Shown here in pieces: positions 16,061 through 24,996 of a stretch of DNA of 52,472 bases. Every line of letters begins with the position of its first letter. Position 1 is the first letter of the stretch. This stretch comes from Bacillota bacterium (GTDB taxonomy: Bacteria; Bacillota; Sulfobacillia; Thermaerobacterales; RSA17). The translations under genes were made by a program, and so were the position numbers. The notes beneath the pieces were generated by a model. The model searched no databases, was not told where the DNA came from, and saw only the letters and a program-made list of their open reading frames with translations. Location: NCBI GenBank assembly GCA_017577485.1, contig PKRI01000009.1, positions 1 through 52,472 of the forward strand, read 5' to 3'.

Positions 16061-17848
16061 GTGGCTGTCCTCCAGACCGTCGTCCGGCGCGGCGCCTACT
16101 ACGACTCGGTCACCCTGCTCAAGGTCCAGTTGGCCCTGCGTGACATGGACGGCATTGAGGAAGCCGGCGTGGTCATGGCCACGCCCCACAACCAGCAGAT
16201 CCTGGCCGACAACGGCCTGCTGACGCCCGAAGCCCGCGACGCAGGGCCCGACGACCTGGTGGTGGTGGTGCGGGCCGTGGACGAGGCCCGCGCAGCCGAG
16301 GCGCTGGGCCGCCTGGACGAACTCCTGGCCCGGCGGGTGGAGTCGTCGGGCGTGTCCACTTACCGTCCCAAGACCCTGCGGTCTGCCCTGCGCACCCAGC
16401 CCGGAACCAACCTGGCCCTGATCTCGGTGCCGGGCCGGTACGCCGCCGGCCTGGCCCGCGAGTGCCTGGACGCCGGGCTGTCGGTGTTCCTCTTCAGCGA
16501 CAACGTCCCCCTGGACCAGGAAATCGACCTCAAGCGCCAGGCCGCCGAGAAAGGCCTGCTGGTGATGGGCCCCGACTGCGGCACCGCCCTGGTGGGCGGC
16601 GTGGGCCTGGGCTTCGCCAACGTGGTCCGGCGCGGCCCCGTGGGCGTCGTGGCCGCCTCGGGGACGGGGCTGCAGGAAGTTTCGGTCCTGCTGCACCGGT
16701 ACGGCACCGGGGTTTCCCACGGCCTGGGCACCGGCGGCCGCGACCTCAGCGACGCCGTGGGCGGCGCTTCCTTCCGGGCCGCCCTGGCTGCCCTGGCCGC
16801 CGACCCGGGCACCGAAATCATCGTTCTCATCTCCAAGCCGCCGTCGCCCCAGGTGGCGGCCGCCGTGCTGGCCGACGCCCGCGCCGCCGGCAAGCCCGTG
16901 GTGGTCCACTTCCTGGGGGAGCAGCGGCGAGGCAGGCAGGACAACCTCCACTTCGCCGCCACCCTGCGGGAAACTGCAGCCGTGGCCGCGGCGCTGGCGG
17001 GTTCCCGCCAGGCGCCGGAGCGCATCCAGGCCGGCGACGTGCCCCAGTTCCGCTTCGCCCCCGGGCAGCGGTACCTGCGGGGCCTCTACAGCGGCGGAAC
17101 CCTGTGCTACGAGGCGGTGGCGCTCTTGGCGTCCCGGCTCGGCCATCCCTGGACCAACACGCCGCTGGACGCCGCTTACAAGATGGACGGCCTGGGCCCG
17201 TCCCGGGAGGACACGCTGCTGGACCTGGGCGACGACGCCTTCACCGTGGGCCGGCTGCATCCCATGATGGATCCCGAGCCCCGCGCCCGCCGGCTGGTGC
17301 AGGAGGCGTCCGACCCTGAAACGGCCGTCATCCTGCTGGACGTGGTGCTGGGCTACGGCGCCCACGCCGACCCGGCCTCGGTGCTGGCGCCGGCGGTGGC
17401 CGAAGCCCGCAGCCTGGCCCGGCGCGAGGGCCGCGACCTGGCGGTGGTGGTATCCATCTGCGGCACCGACGAGGACCCGCAGCCGGCGGCGGCCCAGGCC
17501 GAGGCCCTGGCCCGGGCGGGAGCCCTGGTGCAGTGGAGCCACGAGCAGGCGGTGCTGACGGCGCTGGCCGTCCTGGAGCAGGCCGGGCGCCCTGTGCGGC
17601 TTGAAGAGGCCGCCGGCGCCGGCGAGGCCGGCGAAGCCGCCCTCCCGGCCGGTTCGGGCTCCGGGCAGGCTCAGGCGCCGCAAGCCTTTGTCCAGGCGAT
17701 GAATGGTAAGATCGTGGCGGTCAACGCCGGCGTCGGCACCTTCGCCGAGGCCCTGGCCGCTCAGGGCGTGCCGGTGGTGGACATGGACTGGCGCCCGCCG
17801 GCAGCCGGCGACGATCGCCTGCGCTCGCTGCTGGATCGGCTGCGCTGA
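16061..17848 (+). CDS. fdrA: FdrA family protein, AllF subunit of oxamate carbamoyltransferase
   Basis: A 595-residue FdrA protein built like a succinyl-CoA synthetase alpha/beta fusion: CoA-binding-like Rossmann (LALISVPGRYAAGLARECLDAG), GLLVMGPDCGTALVGG, VVAASGTGLQEVSVLLHRYG, then a C-terminal ligase-like half (LYSGGTLCYEAV, HPMMDPEPRARRL). Once annotated as an acyl-CoA synthetase, it is now assigned with the DUF1116 and DUF2877 proteins to oxamate carbamoyltransferase, which exchanges oxalurate plus phosphate with oxamate plus carbamoyl phosphate. I choose GTG 16061 (GGAGG eight bases upstream) over a TTG 18 bases earlier that would swallow the Shine-Dalgarno. The C-terminus has an Ala/Gly-rich linker before a final strand block. 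Confidence 0.88.
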   Translation: MAVLQTVVRRGAYYDSVTLLKVQLALRDMDGIEEAGVVMATPHNQQILADNGLLTPEARDAGPDDLVVVVRAVDEARAAEALGRLDELLARRVESSGVSTYRPKTLRSALRTQPGTNLALISVPGRYAAGLARECLDAGLSVFLFSDNVPLDQEIDLKRQAAEKGLLVMGPDCGTALVGGVGLGFANVVRRGPVGVVAASGTGLQEVSVLLHRYGTGVSHGLGTGGRDLSDAVGGASFRAALAALAADPGTEIIVLISKPPSPQVAAAVLADARAAGKPVVVHFLGEQRRGRQDNLHFAATLRETAAVAAALAGSRQAPERIQAGDVPQFRFAPGQRYLRGLYSGGTLCYEAVALLASRLGHPWTNTPLDAAYKMDGLGPSREDTLLDLGDDAFTVGRLHPMMDPEPRARRLVQEASDPETAVILLDVVLGYGAHADPASVLAPAVAEARSLARREGRDLAVVVSICGTDEDPQPAAAQAEALARAGALVQWSHEQAVLTALAVLEQAGRPVRLEEAAGAGEAGEAALPAGSGSGQAQAPQAFVQAMNGKIVAVNAGVGTFAEALAAQGVPVVDMDWRPPAAGDDRLRSLLDRLR

Positions 17849-17873
17849 TTCCGCACATGGAGGGAGACGCTTC

Positions 17874-19118
17874 ATGTCCAGTCGGATCGACGAAGCCAAC
17901 CGCGAGGCCCTGGAGCGGGTCCTCAAGTCGCGGCCCGTCCTCAAGACCATCGCCATCGCCCGCGACGTGATCCCGGGCATGGACGAGAACACGCTGCTCC
18001 ACGCCGGGCCGCCCATCACCTGGGACCGGATGTCGGGCCCGGTGCGGGGCGCCGTCATCGGCGCGCTGCTGCTGGAGGGGCGGGCGTCAACCCCCGAAGA
18101 GGCGGCCGAACTGGCGGCGTCGGGCAAGATCCGGTTTGATTCGTGCCATCATCACCAGGCCGTGGGCCCCATGGCCGGGCTCATCTCGCCGTCCATGCCC
18201 GTCTACGTGGTGGAGAACGAGACCTACGGCAACCGCGCCTACGCCACCCTCAACGAGGGCTACGGCAAGGTGCTTCGCTACGGCGCCTACGACGAGGAAG
18301 TCCTCAACCGCCTGCGCTGGATGGCCAACACCATGGCCCCGGTGCTGAAGGCCGCCATCGAGGCCGTGGGCGGCATCGACCTCAAGGCCATGATGGCCCA
18401 GGCCATCCACATGGGCGACGAGGGCCACAACCGCAACAAGGCGGGGTCGGCCCTGTTCCTGCGGGCCCTGGCCGGCGCCATCGCCCGCAATGCCCCGGAC
18501 GCCGAAACGGCGGCCCAGGTGCTGGAGTTCATGGCCGGCAACGAGTTGACGTTCCTCAATCCGGTGATGGCCGCGTGCAAGGCCACCATGGACGCCGCCC
18601 ACGGCATCGAGGGCAGCACCATGGTCACCGCCATGGCCCGGAACGGCACGGACTTCGGCATCCGGGTCAGCGGCCTGGGTGACCGCTGGTTCACGGCGCC
18701 GTCCAAGGTGCCCGACGGCCTCTACTTCCCGGGCTTCGGGCCCGAGCACGCCAACCCCGACGTGGGCGACAGCACCATCACCGAGACCGCCGGCATCGGC
18801 GGCTTCGCCATGGCGGCGGCGCCGGCCATCGTCCAGTTCATCGGCGGGACGCCGGAGATGGCCCTGGAGGCCACCCACGAGATGTACGAGATCACCCTGG
18901 GCGAGAACGAGGCCTTCGGCATCCCGCACCTGAACTTCCGCGGCACACCCACCGGCATCGACATCCGCAAGGTGGTGGAGACGGGCATCGTCCCGAGGAT
19001 CAACACGGGCATCGCCCACAAGGAGCCGGGCATCGGCCAGATCGGCGCGGGCCTGGTCCAGCCGCCCATGGAGTGCTTCATCCAGGCCGTGGAAGCCATG
19101 GCCGAGGCGCTGGGCTGA
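17874..19118 (+). CDS. allG: DUF1116 protein, AllG (YlbE) subunit of oxamate carbamoyltransferase
   Basis: A 414-residue DUF1116 protein, the usual partner of FdrA. Characteristic blocks include HAGPPITWDRMSGPVRGAVIGALL, FDSCHHHQAVGPMAGLIS, MGDEGHNRNKAGSALFLRAL, ARNGTDFGIRVSG and NTGIAHKEPGIGQIGAG. ATG 17874 is chosen (GGAGGGA eight bases upstream); an earlier in-frame ATG at 17703 lies within fdrA. The gap to fdrA is 25 bases, so the two form an operon ending at a strong hairpin. The third subunit gene is not adjacent but sits about 13 kb away at 32302. Confidence 0.9.
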   Translation: MSSRIDEANREALERVLKSRPVLKTIAIARDVIPGMDENTLLHAGPPITWDRMSGPVRGAVIGALLLEGRASTPEEAAELAASGKIRFDSCHHHQAVGPMAGLISPSMPVYVVENETYGNRAYATLNEGYGKVLRYGAYDEEVLNRLRWMANTMAPVLKAAIEAVGGIDLKAMMAQAIHMGDEGHNRNKAGSALFLRALAGAIARNAPDAETAAQVLEFMAGNELTFLNPVMAACKATMDAAHGIEGSTMVTAMARNGTDFGIRVSGLGDRWFTAPSKVPDGLYFPGFGPEHANPDVGDSTITETAGIGGFAMAAAPAIVQFIGGTPEMALEATHEMYEITLGENEAFGIPHLNFRGTPTGIDIRKVVETGIVPRINTGIAHKEPGIGQIGAGLVQPPMECFIQAVEAMAEALG

Positions 19119-19171
19119 AGTGCCGGGCGCCGGGCCGGCACGCAACAAGTTGGGTTAAGTAAGGAACGCAG

Positions 19172-19210
19172 CGGGGCACGGCCGGGGATCAGGCCGTGCC
19201 CCGTTCCTCT
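19172..19210 (+). terminator. Rho-independent-like terminator of the fdrA-allG operon
   Basis: A 12-base perfect stem, CGGGGCACGGCC (19172-19183) with GGCCGTGCCCCG (19192-19203), 8-base loop, followed by TTCCTCTTT. The loop and right arm encode the last codons of the convergent pucR gene, so the hairpin may also act at that 3' end. Confidence 0.65.
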
Positions 19211-20826
19211 TTCACCAGCCTGAGCAGCTTGATGCCCACCTGCAGGTTCAGCCGGGCGTCGGCGTCATCCAGCGAGAGGCCCGTGATGTCGGTAATCCGC
19301 TGCAGCCGGTAGAGTACCGTATTGTAGTGGACGTACAGCCGCTGGGCGGCCCGGCGGGCGTTGCCGTGCTCGGCGAAGTAGGCCTGGAGCGTGCCCACCA
19401 GGTCGGTGCCGTGCTCCTCATCGTAGGCCTGCAGGGGCCCGACGGTCTCGGCCAGGAACTGGTTGACCTCGCCCCGGTCCCGGATCAGGTGCAGCAGGCG
19501 CAGCACGCCCAGTTCGTCAAAGCGGACCACGCTGCAGCCGCCGCCGCGGAAGCGGCCCACGTCCAGCGCCTGCAGCGCCTGCTGGTAACTGAGCCGAAGT
19601 CCGGCCAGGTCGCGCACCGGGCGGCCGATGCCGATCCTGACGTCCAGGGGCTCCAGGTCGCGGCACAGGTCGTCCAGCCAGGGCGCCGGCTCCCGGAACA
19701 AAGCGGCGTCGCCGATCAGCACCACGCATCCCGCTTTCTCCCCCACCACCAGGCGGTCACCGTACCGCTCGGGCTTCAGCGAGCGGACCACCCGCTCGTA
19801 CACCCGTTGGGACGGCGCCGGCCCGCCGACGGCGGCCACCACCATCTCCCCGCCCGCCAGGGTCGAAGACAGCAGCGGCGGCTCGTCGCCCAGGCCCAGG
19901 GCCGGCACCTCGGCGCCCGACAGGATCTGGTCCAGCAGCACATTGCGGTAGCGCCGCTCCACCTCGGCCACCGCCCGCTGTTTGACGATCTCGAAGGCGG
20001 CGATGGTCAGGGCCCGCTCCACGGCCACGTAGTCCAGGCGGCGGAAGGGTCGCTCCAGGGCCCACAGCATGATCCGCCCGAACCGCTCGCCCCCGGCCAG
20101 GATGGGGACCGACACGCGCAGGATGACCTGGTCGTCCACCTGGACCCAGTCGTGCTCGAAGGGAGCGTCGGTGCCCGGCGGCGGCGCCGGCTCCTGGGCG
20201 GCCGCCGCGTGCCGCCCGGGCTCCACCACCCGGCCCCGGACCAGGCGCTGGACCACCTGCTCGTTGGGGTACGCCGCCCGCAGGCCGGAGCCGTCGCCCT
20301 CGATCAGCACCGGGTTCCCCGTCACCCGGCCCAGGCCCGCCGCGACCGCAGCCAGGTCGCGGCCCGCCAGCGCCACCTCGGTCAGGTGGCGGTGCAGGCG
20401 GTCGGACTGCTCCAGGAACGACGCCTGGCGGCTCACCAGTTCCCGCATCAGCGGGTGGATCAGGTCGCTGTAGGACAGATGGAAGGGGATGGCGATCAGC
20501 GGGATGCCCAGGCGGTCGGCCTCGGCCACCATCACCTCGGGAATGGCCGAAAGGAAACGCCCGGGTTTGAAGCCCACGGCAGCCACGCCCCTGGCGGCCA
20601 GTTCCGGCAGCAGGCGGCCGGTGAGATCGGGGTCGTCGCGCAGGACGTAGCCGGTGGTCAACAGCACGTCGCCCGCCCGCACCCACTGGGCCACGTCGGG
20701 CACTTCCATCACGTTGACGCCGCGGACCACGCGGGCGAGCCCCGCGTGACCCGCCACCACGGAAGCGTCGCGCAGCACGGGCAGTTCCAGCAGATCTGCT
20801 ACGGTCACGTCAGGCCCCGAGTCCAC
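19189..20826 (-). CDS. pucR: PucR-family transcriptional regulator of purine catabolism
   Basis: About 545 residues with the three-part PucR layout: an N-terminal PucR domain (VTVADLLELPVLRDASVVAGH..., about residues 7-125, with MEVPDVAQWVRAGDVLLTTGY), a central CdaR GGDEF-like region, and a C-terminal HTH_30 motif (YFAEHGNARRAAQRLYVHYNTVLYRLQRI). The family activates purine and ureide catabolic genes, and here it lies between the allFG-type operon and the cyclase/BMP-transporter operon. I prefer GTG 20826 with an AGGGGCAGGGATGG region upstream; the frame stays open to 20928, but those 34 residues look like leader. GTG 20808 is an alternative. Confidence 0.88.
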   Translation of the reverse strand: MDSGPDVTVADLLELPVLRDASVVAGHAGLARVVRGVNVMEVPDVAQWVRAGDVLLTTGYVLRDDPDLTGRLLPELAARGVAAVGFKPGRFLSAIPEVMVAEADRLGIPLIAIPFHLSYSDLIHPLMRELVSRQASFLEQSDRLHRHLTEVALAGRDLAAVAAGLGRVTGNPVLIEGDGSGLRAAYPNEQVVQRLVRGRVVEPGRHAAAAQEPAPPPGTDAPFEHDWVQVDDQVILRVSVPILAGGERFGRIMLWALERPFRRLDYVAVERALTIAAFEIVKQRAVAEVERRYRNVLLDQILSGAEVPALGLGDEPPLLSSTLAGGEMVVAAVGGPAPSQRVYERVVRSLKPERYGDRLVVGEKAGCVVLIGDAALFREPAPWLDDLCRDLEPLDVRIGIGRPVRDLAGLRLSYQQALQALDVGRFRGGGCSVVRFDELGVLRLLHLIRDRGEVNQFLAETVGPLQAYDEEHGTDLVGTLQAYFAEHGNARRAAQRLYVHYNTVLYRLQRITDITGLSLDDADARLNLQVGIKLLRLVKEERGTA

Positions 20827-21099
20827 TGCCCATCCCTGCCCCTCAGCCTTGTGCGGTTGCGACAAACCAGATGCACCGTTGGGATTCGGCCGCCCGCACG
20901 GCACTCCTGCAGGAATCCGCGTAAGCAACAGGATTTGGGGATGCGGGCGCCGGGAAAAACCGCCGCCGGCGGCCGCGGCGAGCCGCCGGCGCGGCTTGTA
21001 GATTCAGCACAAAGGCATGTTACCTCCGGCGGCGAAGCACCTTAGCAGCACCCGCGTCCGCACAGGACGACACTATCGTTCGGAAGGGAGTCCTGCCGC
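20827..21099. other. Divergent spacer between pucR and the cyclase gene
   Basis: No gene. It should contain the pucR promoter (minus) and the promoter of the cyclase/BMP transporter operon (plus). The best plus-strand candidate is TTGTAG (20996-21001) with TGTTAC (21018-21023), which is weak. A GC-rich hairpin-prone segment, including ccgccggcggccgcgg, occupies 20961-20990. Confidence 0.35.
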
Positions 21100-21885
21100 A
21101 TGGTCAAGCTTTACGACCTGTCGCAGCCGCTGAACCAGGATTGCTCGTTCTGGCCTTTCTACCCCCCCTTCGAGGTGAAATACATCAAGCGTAAGGCGGA
21201 ACACGGCGTCAACGCCCAGTACATCATGACCTCCAACCACATGGGCACGCACCTGGACGCCCCCCGCCACTTCGTCACCAACGGCAAGACCATCGACGAG
21301 ATCCCGTTGGAGTGGCTCTACGGCCCCGGCGTCATCGTCGACCTCAGCGACGTCCTGGACGAACTGGACATCTTCACGCCCGAGATGATCGAAGAGCGGG
21401 TGGAGGTCCGTGAGGGCGACATCCTCTTGATCCACACCGGGTGGCACCGGTACGCTCAGTTCGGTGAGTCGCCCGACGAGGAGAAGTACATCCTTCGCCA
21501 CCCGGGACCCCATCACAGCATCGTGCCCTGGCTGCTGGAGAAGAAGATCCACATCTGGGGCGTCGACATGATCTCCACCGACCACCCGCTGAACCTGCCC
21601 ATCGGCCGCTTCCTGGGCAAGGGCGGCCTGGAGCAGTGGCGTAAGGTCCGGGAGCTCTGCGAGAAGAAGTTCGGCGACAAGCTGGACGAGCTGTTCCCCG
21701 AGTCGGCGTACCAGTTGACCCACAACGCCCTGTTCCCCCACGACTGCATGCACGTCGAGAACCTGGGCGGCGACATCGGCCGCAAGGAACTGCACAACCG
21801 GCGGCTGACCCTGGGCGTCTTCCCCTGGCTGTTCAAGGGCGGGGAGGCGGCCTTCTGCCGCGTTGTGGCGTTCGTGGAAGACTGA
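21100..21885 (+). CDS. Cyclase-family metal-dependent hydrolase (kynurenine formamidase-like fold)
   Basis: A 261-residue member of the cyclase/KynB/isatin hydrolase family. The metal site is HMGTHLDAPRHF (matching HxGTHxDxPxH), followed by the GVIVDLSDV strand and DILLIHTGWH; a GVDMISTDHP motif lies mid-protein. These enzymes use Mn or Zn to open amides, lactams or cyclic imides. Length is typical. It sits divergently from pucR and upstream of a nucleoside-type ABC importer, so I infer a step in purine, pyrimidine or ureide breakdown. GGAAGGGAG lies about nine bases before the ATG. Confidence 0.85.
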   Translation: MVKLYDLSQPLNQDCSFWPFYPPFEVKYIKRKAEHGVNAQYIMTSNHMGTHLDAPRHFVTNGKTIDEIPLEWLYGPGVIVDLSDVLDELDIFTPEMIEERVEVREGDILLIHTGWHRYAQFGESPDEEKYILRHPGPHHSIVPWLLEKKIHIWGVDMISTDHPLNLPIGRFLGKGGLEQWRKVRELCEKKFGDKLDELFPESAYQLTHNALFPHDCMHVENLGGDIGRKELHNRRLTLGVFPWLFKGGEAAFCRVVAFVED

Positions 21886-21925
21886 GGCCGGAGCCGCCGG
21901 GCCCGTTCGACAGGATTCGCCCCGT

Positions 21926-21950
21926 TTCCGGCCAAAATTAGGCACGGTTC
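21926..21950 (-). repeat. Single copy of the intergenic AGGTGCCTwATTT motif
   Basis: In the 108-base spacer before the BMP lipoprotein gene, the minus strand reads ACCGTGCCTAATTTTGGCC, close to CAGGTGCCTTATTTCCGCC in the repeat array at 27268-27462. A single match of this length could be chance; it is listed because it lies in the same purine island. Confidence 0.35.
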
Positions 21951-21993
21951 CGGGGCCGAACCCCGGGATTCCGCAAAGGGAGGAGCGCGGTAC

Positions 21994-23310
21994 ATGCGGG
22001 TAGCGGTCAGCTCGAAGCGGAAAGGCTGGCACATCCTGGCGGCCCTGCTGGCGGTCGCCCTGCTGGCTGCGGCGTGCTCGTCGTCCTCGGGATCGGGCAG
22101 CGACAGCCAGGCGCCGTCGGGATCCGACCAGTCCCAGCAGCCGTCGGGCGAGGCGCCCGCCGCGGGCCCCAAGGTGACGCTGGCCATCGAGCACTTCAGC
22201 GTCATCGAGGGCACCACATGGTCGGGGGCCCATCACCGGGCGGCGCAGCGGCTCGTGGAGAAGTATCCCAACACCGTGGGCTACATCTACCGTGAGGAGG
22301 TCGGGCCGGACAGCACCAACCCCTTCGCTGAAGACATGATCGCCAGCGAGGGCGCCGACATCATCATCGGCAACGCCGAGTTCATGGGCCTGCCGCTGAT
22401 CGAGTTGGCGGACCGGTATCCCGACCTGTACTTCGGTACGGTCATCGACAGCGACCTGTCCTCGCGGGCCAACTTCATCCGCTTCTACCCGAAGCAGTAC
22501 CAGGCCCTGTACCTGGAAGGCCTGGTGGCGGGCGCCCTGACCCAGACCGGCAACGTGGGCATCGTGTCGGCCTTCCCGGCCGTCCAGGTGCTGCACCGGC
22601 AGGCCGGCTTCGTCCTGGGCGTGTTCGAGGCCGCCAGGATCCTCAACAAGGATGTCAACGTGTACATCAAGTACGTGGGCGACTGGTACCTGCCGTCGGA
22701 AGAGCGCGACGTCGCCCGCACCCTGATCGACCAGTACGGGGTCGACGTCATCACCCAGCAGACCGACTCGGTGGCCCCGCTGGATGCGGCCACGGAGGCC
22801 GGCATCTGGTTCGTGGGTAAGGACATGGACGTGGTCGGCGAGTACGGCTGGGCCACCACCGACACCGTGGCCATCTCCTTCGACACGCGGTGGGAAGTCA
22901 TCTACGACCGCATGATCAAGGACTGGCTCGCCGGCGACCGGTCGCCCATCAACCCGCTGTTCATGGGCATGGCCGACCACATGGTCCTGGCCGACGGCAC
23001 CCTGGTGCCCACCGTCGACATCATGAACGACGGCAAGGTCGGCATCGACGCCATCAGCCCCAGGGCCCGGGCCCAGATCCCGCAGGAGATCCTCGACCTG
23101 GTCGAGGCGCGGCGGGATCAGATGATCAAGGGCGTCTGGGATCCCTTCTTCCACCACGAGCTGGTCAGCAACGGCACCGGTCTCGACCTGGAGAACCTGC
23201 CCGTGCCGCCGGCCGGTACCGTCGTGAAGCCCGCCGGCCAGATGCCCACCACCGAGTGGATCCTCGGCCAGCTGAACTTCGACCTGCACGGCGTCACGAT
23301 CCTGGAGTAA
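21994..23310 (+). CDS. BMP-family ABC transporter substrate-binding lipoprotein (nucleoside type), copy 1
   Basis: A 438-residue lipoprotein: signal with lipobox ending at Cys28 (LLAAAC), a Ser/Gly/Gln-rich linker, then a BMP/PnrA-like domain (GADIIIGNAEFMG, YLEGLVAGALTQTGNVGIVSAFP, TDSVAPLDAATEAGIWFVGKD). BMP proteins bind nucleosides or related purine compounds at the membrane surface. ATG 21994 has GGGAGGAG eight bases upstream. It heads an SBP-ATPase-permease-permease operon with a strong hairpin after this gene. It is clearly diverged from the second BMP protein at 31076, so the ligands may differ. Confidence 0.9.
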   Translation: MRVAVSSKRKGWHILAALLAVALLAAACSSSSGSGSDSQAPSGSDQSQQPSGEAPAAGPKVTLAIEHFSVIEGTTWSGAHHRAAQRLVEKYPNTVGYIYREEVGPDSTNPFAEDMIASEGADIIIGNAEFMGLPLIELADRYPDLYFGTVIDSDLSSRANFIRFYPKQYQALYLEGLVAGALTQTGNVGIVSAFPAVQVLHRQAGFVLGVFEAARILNKDVNVYIKYVGDWYLPSEERDVARTLIDQYGVDVITQQTDSVAPLDAATEAGIWFVGKDMDVVGEYGWATTDTVAISFDTRWEVIYDRMIKDWLAGDRSPINPLFMGMADHMVLADGTLVPTVDIMNDGKVGIDAISPRARAQIPQEILDLVEARRDQMIKGVWDPFFHHELVSNGTGLDLENLPVPPAGTVVKPAGQMPTTEWILGQLNFDLHGVTILE

Positions 23311-23323
23311 CTCTGCCTGACTC

Positions 23324-23361
23324 GCGCCCCCCACAGCGCCGCCGCGCGCTGTGGGGGGCGC
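23324..23361 (+). terminator. Intra-operon hairpin after the BMP lipoprotein gene
   Basis: A 16-base perfect stem (23324-23339 with 23346-23361, 6-base loop) lies between the binding-protein and ATPase genes. It lacks a T-tract, so it is more likely an mRNA-stabilising or partial attenuating structure that raises binding-protein levels above the membrane components than a full terminator. Confidence 0.55.
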
Positions 23362-23436
23362 ATCCCCTCATCACGGCCGGGCCGGCCTCCGGGCCGGCTC
23401 CAGTCGCGACGAGTCCGGAAAGGAGGCGGCCGCAGC

Positions 23437-24996
23437 GTGGACACCGATCTCTGGGCCAACATCCAGCCCGGAGAGGAGCTCCTGGCTGCCCGCGGCATCA
23501 CGAAACGCTTCGCCAACGGGGTACTGGCCAACGACCACGTCGACTTCGACATCCGCGCCCAGGAGGTCCACGCCCTGCTGGGCGAAAACGGTGCCGGCAA
23601 GACGACCCTGATGAACATCCTGTTCGGCTACCTGCAGCCGGACGAGGGTCAGATCTACCTGCGCGGCCGTCCTGTCCGCTTCAACTCGCCGCAGGACGCC
23701 CTGCGTCACGGCATCGGCATGGTCCACCAGTACCGGAAGCTGGTCCCGGCCCACACGGTGCTGGAGAACATCATCCTGGGACATCCCAAGGCCCGGGGCG
23801 TCATCAACGAGCGCCGGGCGGCCGAGGAGATCGCCGCCCTGGCCGAATCCTACGGGTTTCGCATCGATCTTAAGGCGTACGTGTGGCAGCTTACCGAGGG
23901 CGAGCGCCAGGTGGTGGAGATCATCAAGGCGCTGTACCGCGGCGCCCACATCCTGATCATGGACGAACCCACCTCGGCGCTGACCCCCACGGAAACCGAG
24001 CAGCTGCTTCAGGCCATCGAGCGCATGACCAGCAGCAACCTGGGGGTCGTGCCCTTCATCACCCACAAGCTTCCGGTGGTGCTGCGCATCAGCCACCGCG
24101 TTTCCATCCTGCGCCGGGGCCGCATCGTGGCCACGCTGAAGACGGCCGAGACCAACGAGCGGGAACTGGCGCGGCTGCTGGTGGGGCGGGACGTGATCTT
24201 CGACGTCAAGAAGCCGCCCCAGGAGCCGGGCGAGCCGGTCCTGGAACTGCAGAACGTATCCGCCCTGAGCGACAAGGGTACGCCGGCCCTGCGGGACGTG
24301 TCCTTCACCCTGCGGGAGGGGCAGATCCTGGGGATCGCGGGCGTGCTGGGCAACGGCCAGCATGAACTGGCCGAGGTGATCGCCGGGCTCCGGCCCGTGG
24401 AGAGCGGGCGGATCCTCTTCCGGGGCCAGGACATCACCCGGGCGCCTGTGCTGGAGCGCTGGCGCATGGGCATCGGCTACACCCCGGCCGAGCGCACCGA
24501 GGTAGGGTCGATCCCGGACTTCAGCCTGGTGGAGAACGTGGCGCTGAACCATTTCTGGGACCGCCAGTACGTGCGGTCCGGCTTCCTCGATTACGGCCGC
24601 CTGCGGTCGCTGACCCGCAACATCCTGGACGAGTTCAAGGTGGTGGCTGCGGGGCCCGAAGCCCGGGGCAAGACCCTGTCGGGCGGCAACCTGCAGAAGG
24701 TGATCATGGGCCGGGTGCTGGCCCGCAAACCCCGCCTGCTGGTGGCCAACCTGCCGGCTCAGGGCCTGGATATCGGCGCCATCGAGTTCGTGCAGCAGCA
24801 GCTGCTGGCGGCCCGGTCCCAGGGCACGGCCATCATCCTGATCTCCGAGGACCTGGACGAGATCCTCATGCTCAGCGACATCATCGCCCCCATGTACGAG
24901 GGGCAGATCATGGCCCTGCTCAAGGCCGAGGAGGCCGATCGCGAGACGGTGGGCACGCTCATCGCCGGCGGCCAGGTTAGGAGGTCGGCGGGGTGA
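23437..24996 (+). CDS. Nucleoside ABC transporter ATP-binding protein (duplicated ABC domain), copy 1
   Basis: A 519-residue protein with two ABC modules of the RbsA/YufO type. The first has Walker A GENGAGKTT (49-57), an atypical signature LTEGERQ and Walker B ILIMDEPTSAL. The second has a degenerate Walker A (GVLGNGQHEL) and signature LSGGNLQK, as usual in this family, with VANLPAQGLD in the Walker B region. It energises nucleoside uptake with the two permeases that follow. GTG start, with AAAGGAGG upstream at rather long spacing (10 bases); the stop overlaps the next GTG (GTGA). Confidence 0.92.
   Translation: MDTDLWANIQPGEELLAARGITKRFANGVLANDHVDFDIRAQEVHALLGENGAGKTTLMNILFGYLQPDEGQIYLRGRPVRFNSPQDALRHGIGMVHQYRKLVPAHTVLENIILGHPKARGVINERRAAEEIAALAESYGFRIDLKAYVWQLTEGERQVVEIIKALYRGAHILIMDEPTSALTPTETEQLLQAIERMTSSNLGVVPFITHKLPVVLRISHRVSILRRGRIVATLKTAETNERELARLLVGRDVIFDVKKPPQEPGEPVLELQNVSALSDKGTPALRDVSFTLREGQILGIAGVLGNGQHELAEVIAGLRPVESGRILFRGQDITRAPVLERWRMGIGYTPAERTEVGSIPDFSLVENVALNHFWDRQYVRSGFLDYGRLRSLTRNILDEFKVVAAGPEARGKTLSGGNLQKVIMGRVLARKPRLLVANLPAQGLDIGAIEFVQQQLLAARSQGTAIILISEDLDEILMLSDIIAPMYEGQIMALLKAEEADRETVGTLIAGGQVRRSAG

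Noticed and set aside
15752..18127. A 791-codon minus-strand frame across the fdrA region
   Set aside because: It is the shadow of FdrA and AllG, with composition of low complexity and no motifs.
19141..19160. GTTGGGTTAAG as a PucR box controlling pucR or allG
   Set aside because: It lies between two convergent 3' ends, where an operator would have nothing to control. It is noted only as a sequence match to the fdrA upstream region.
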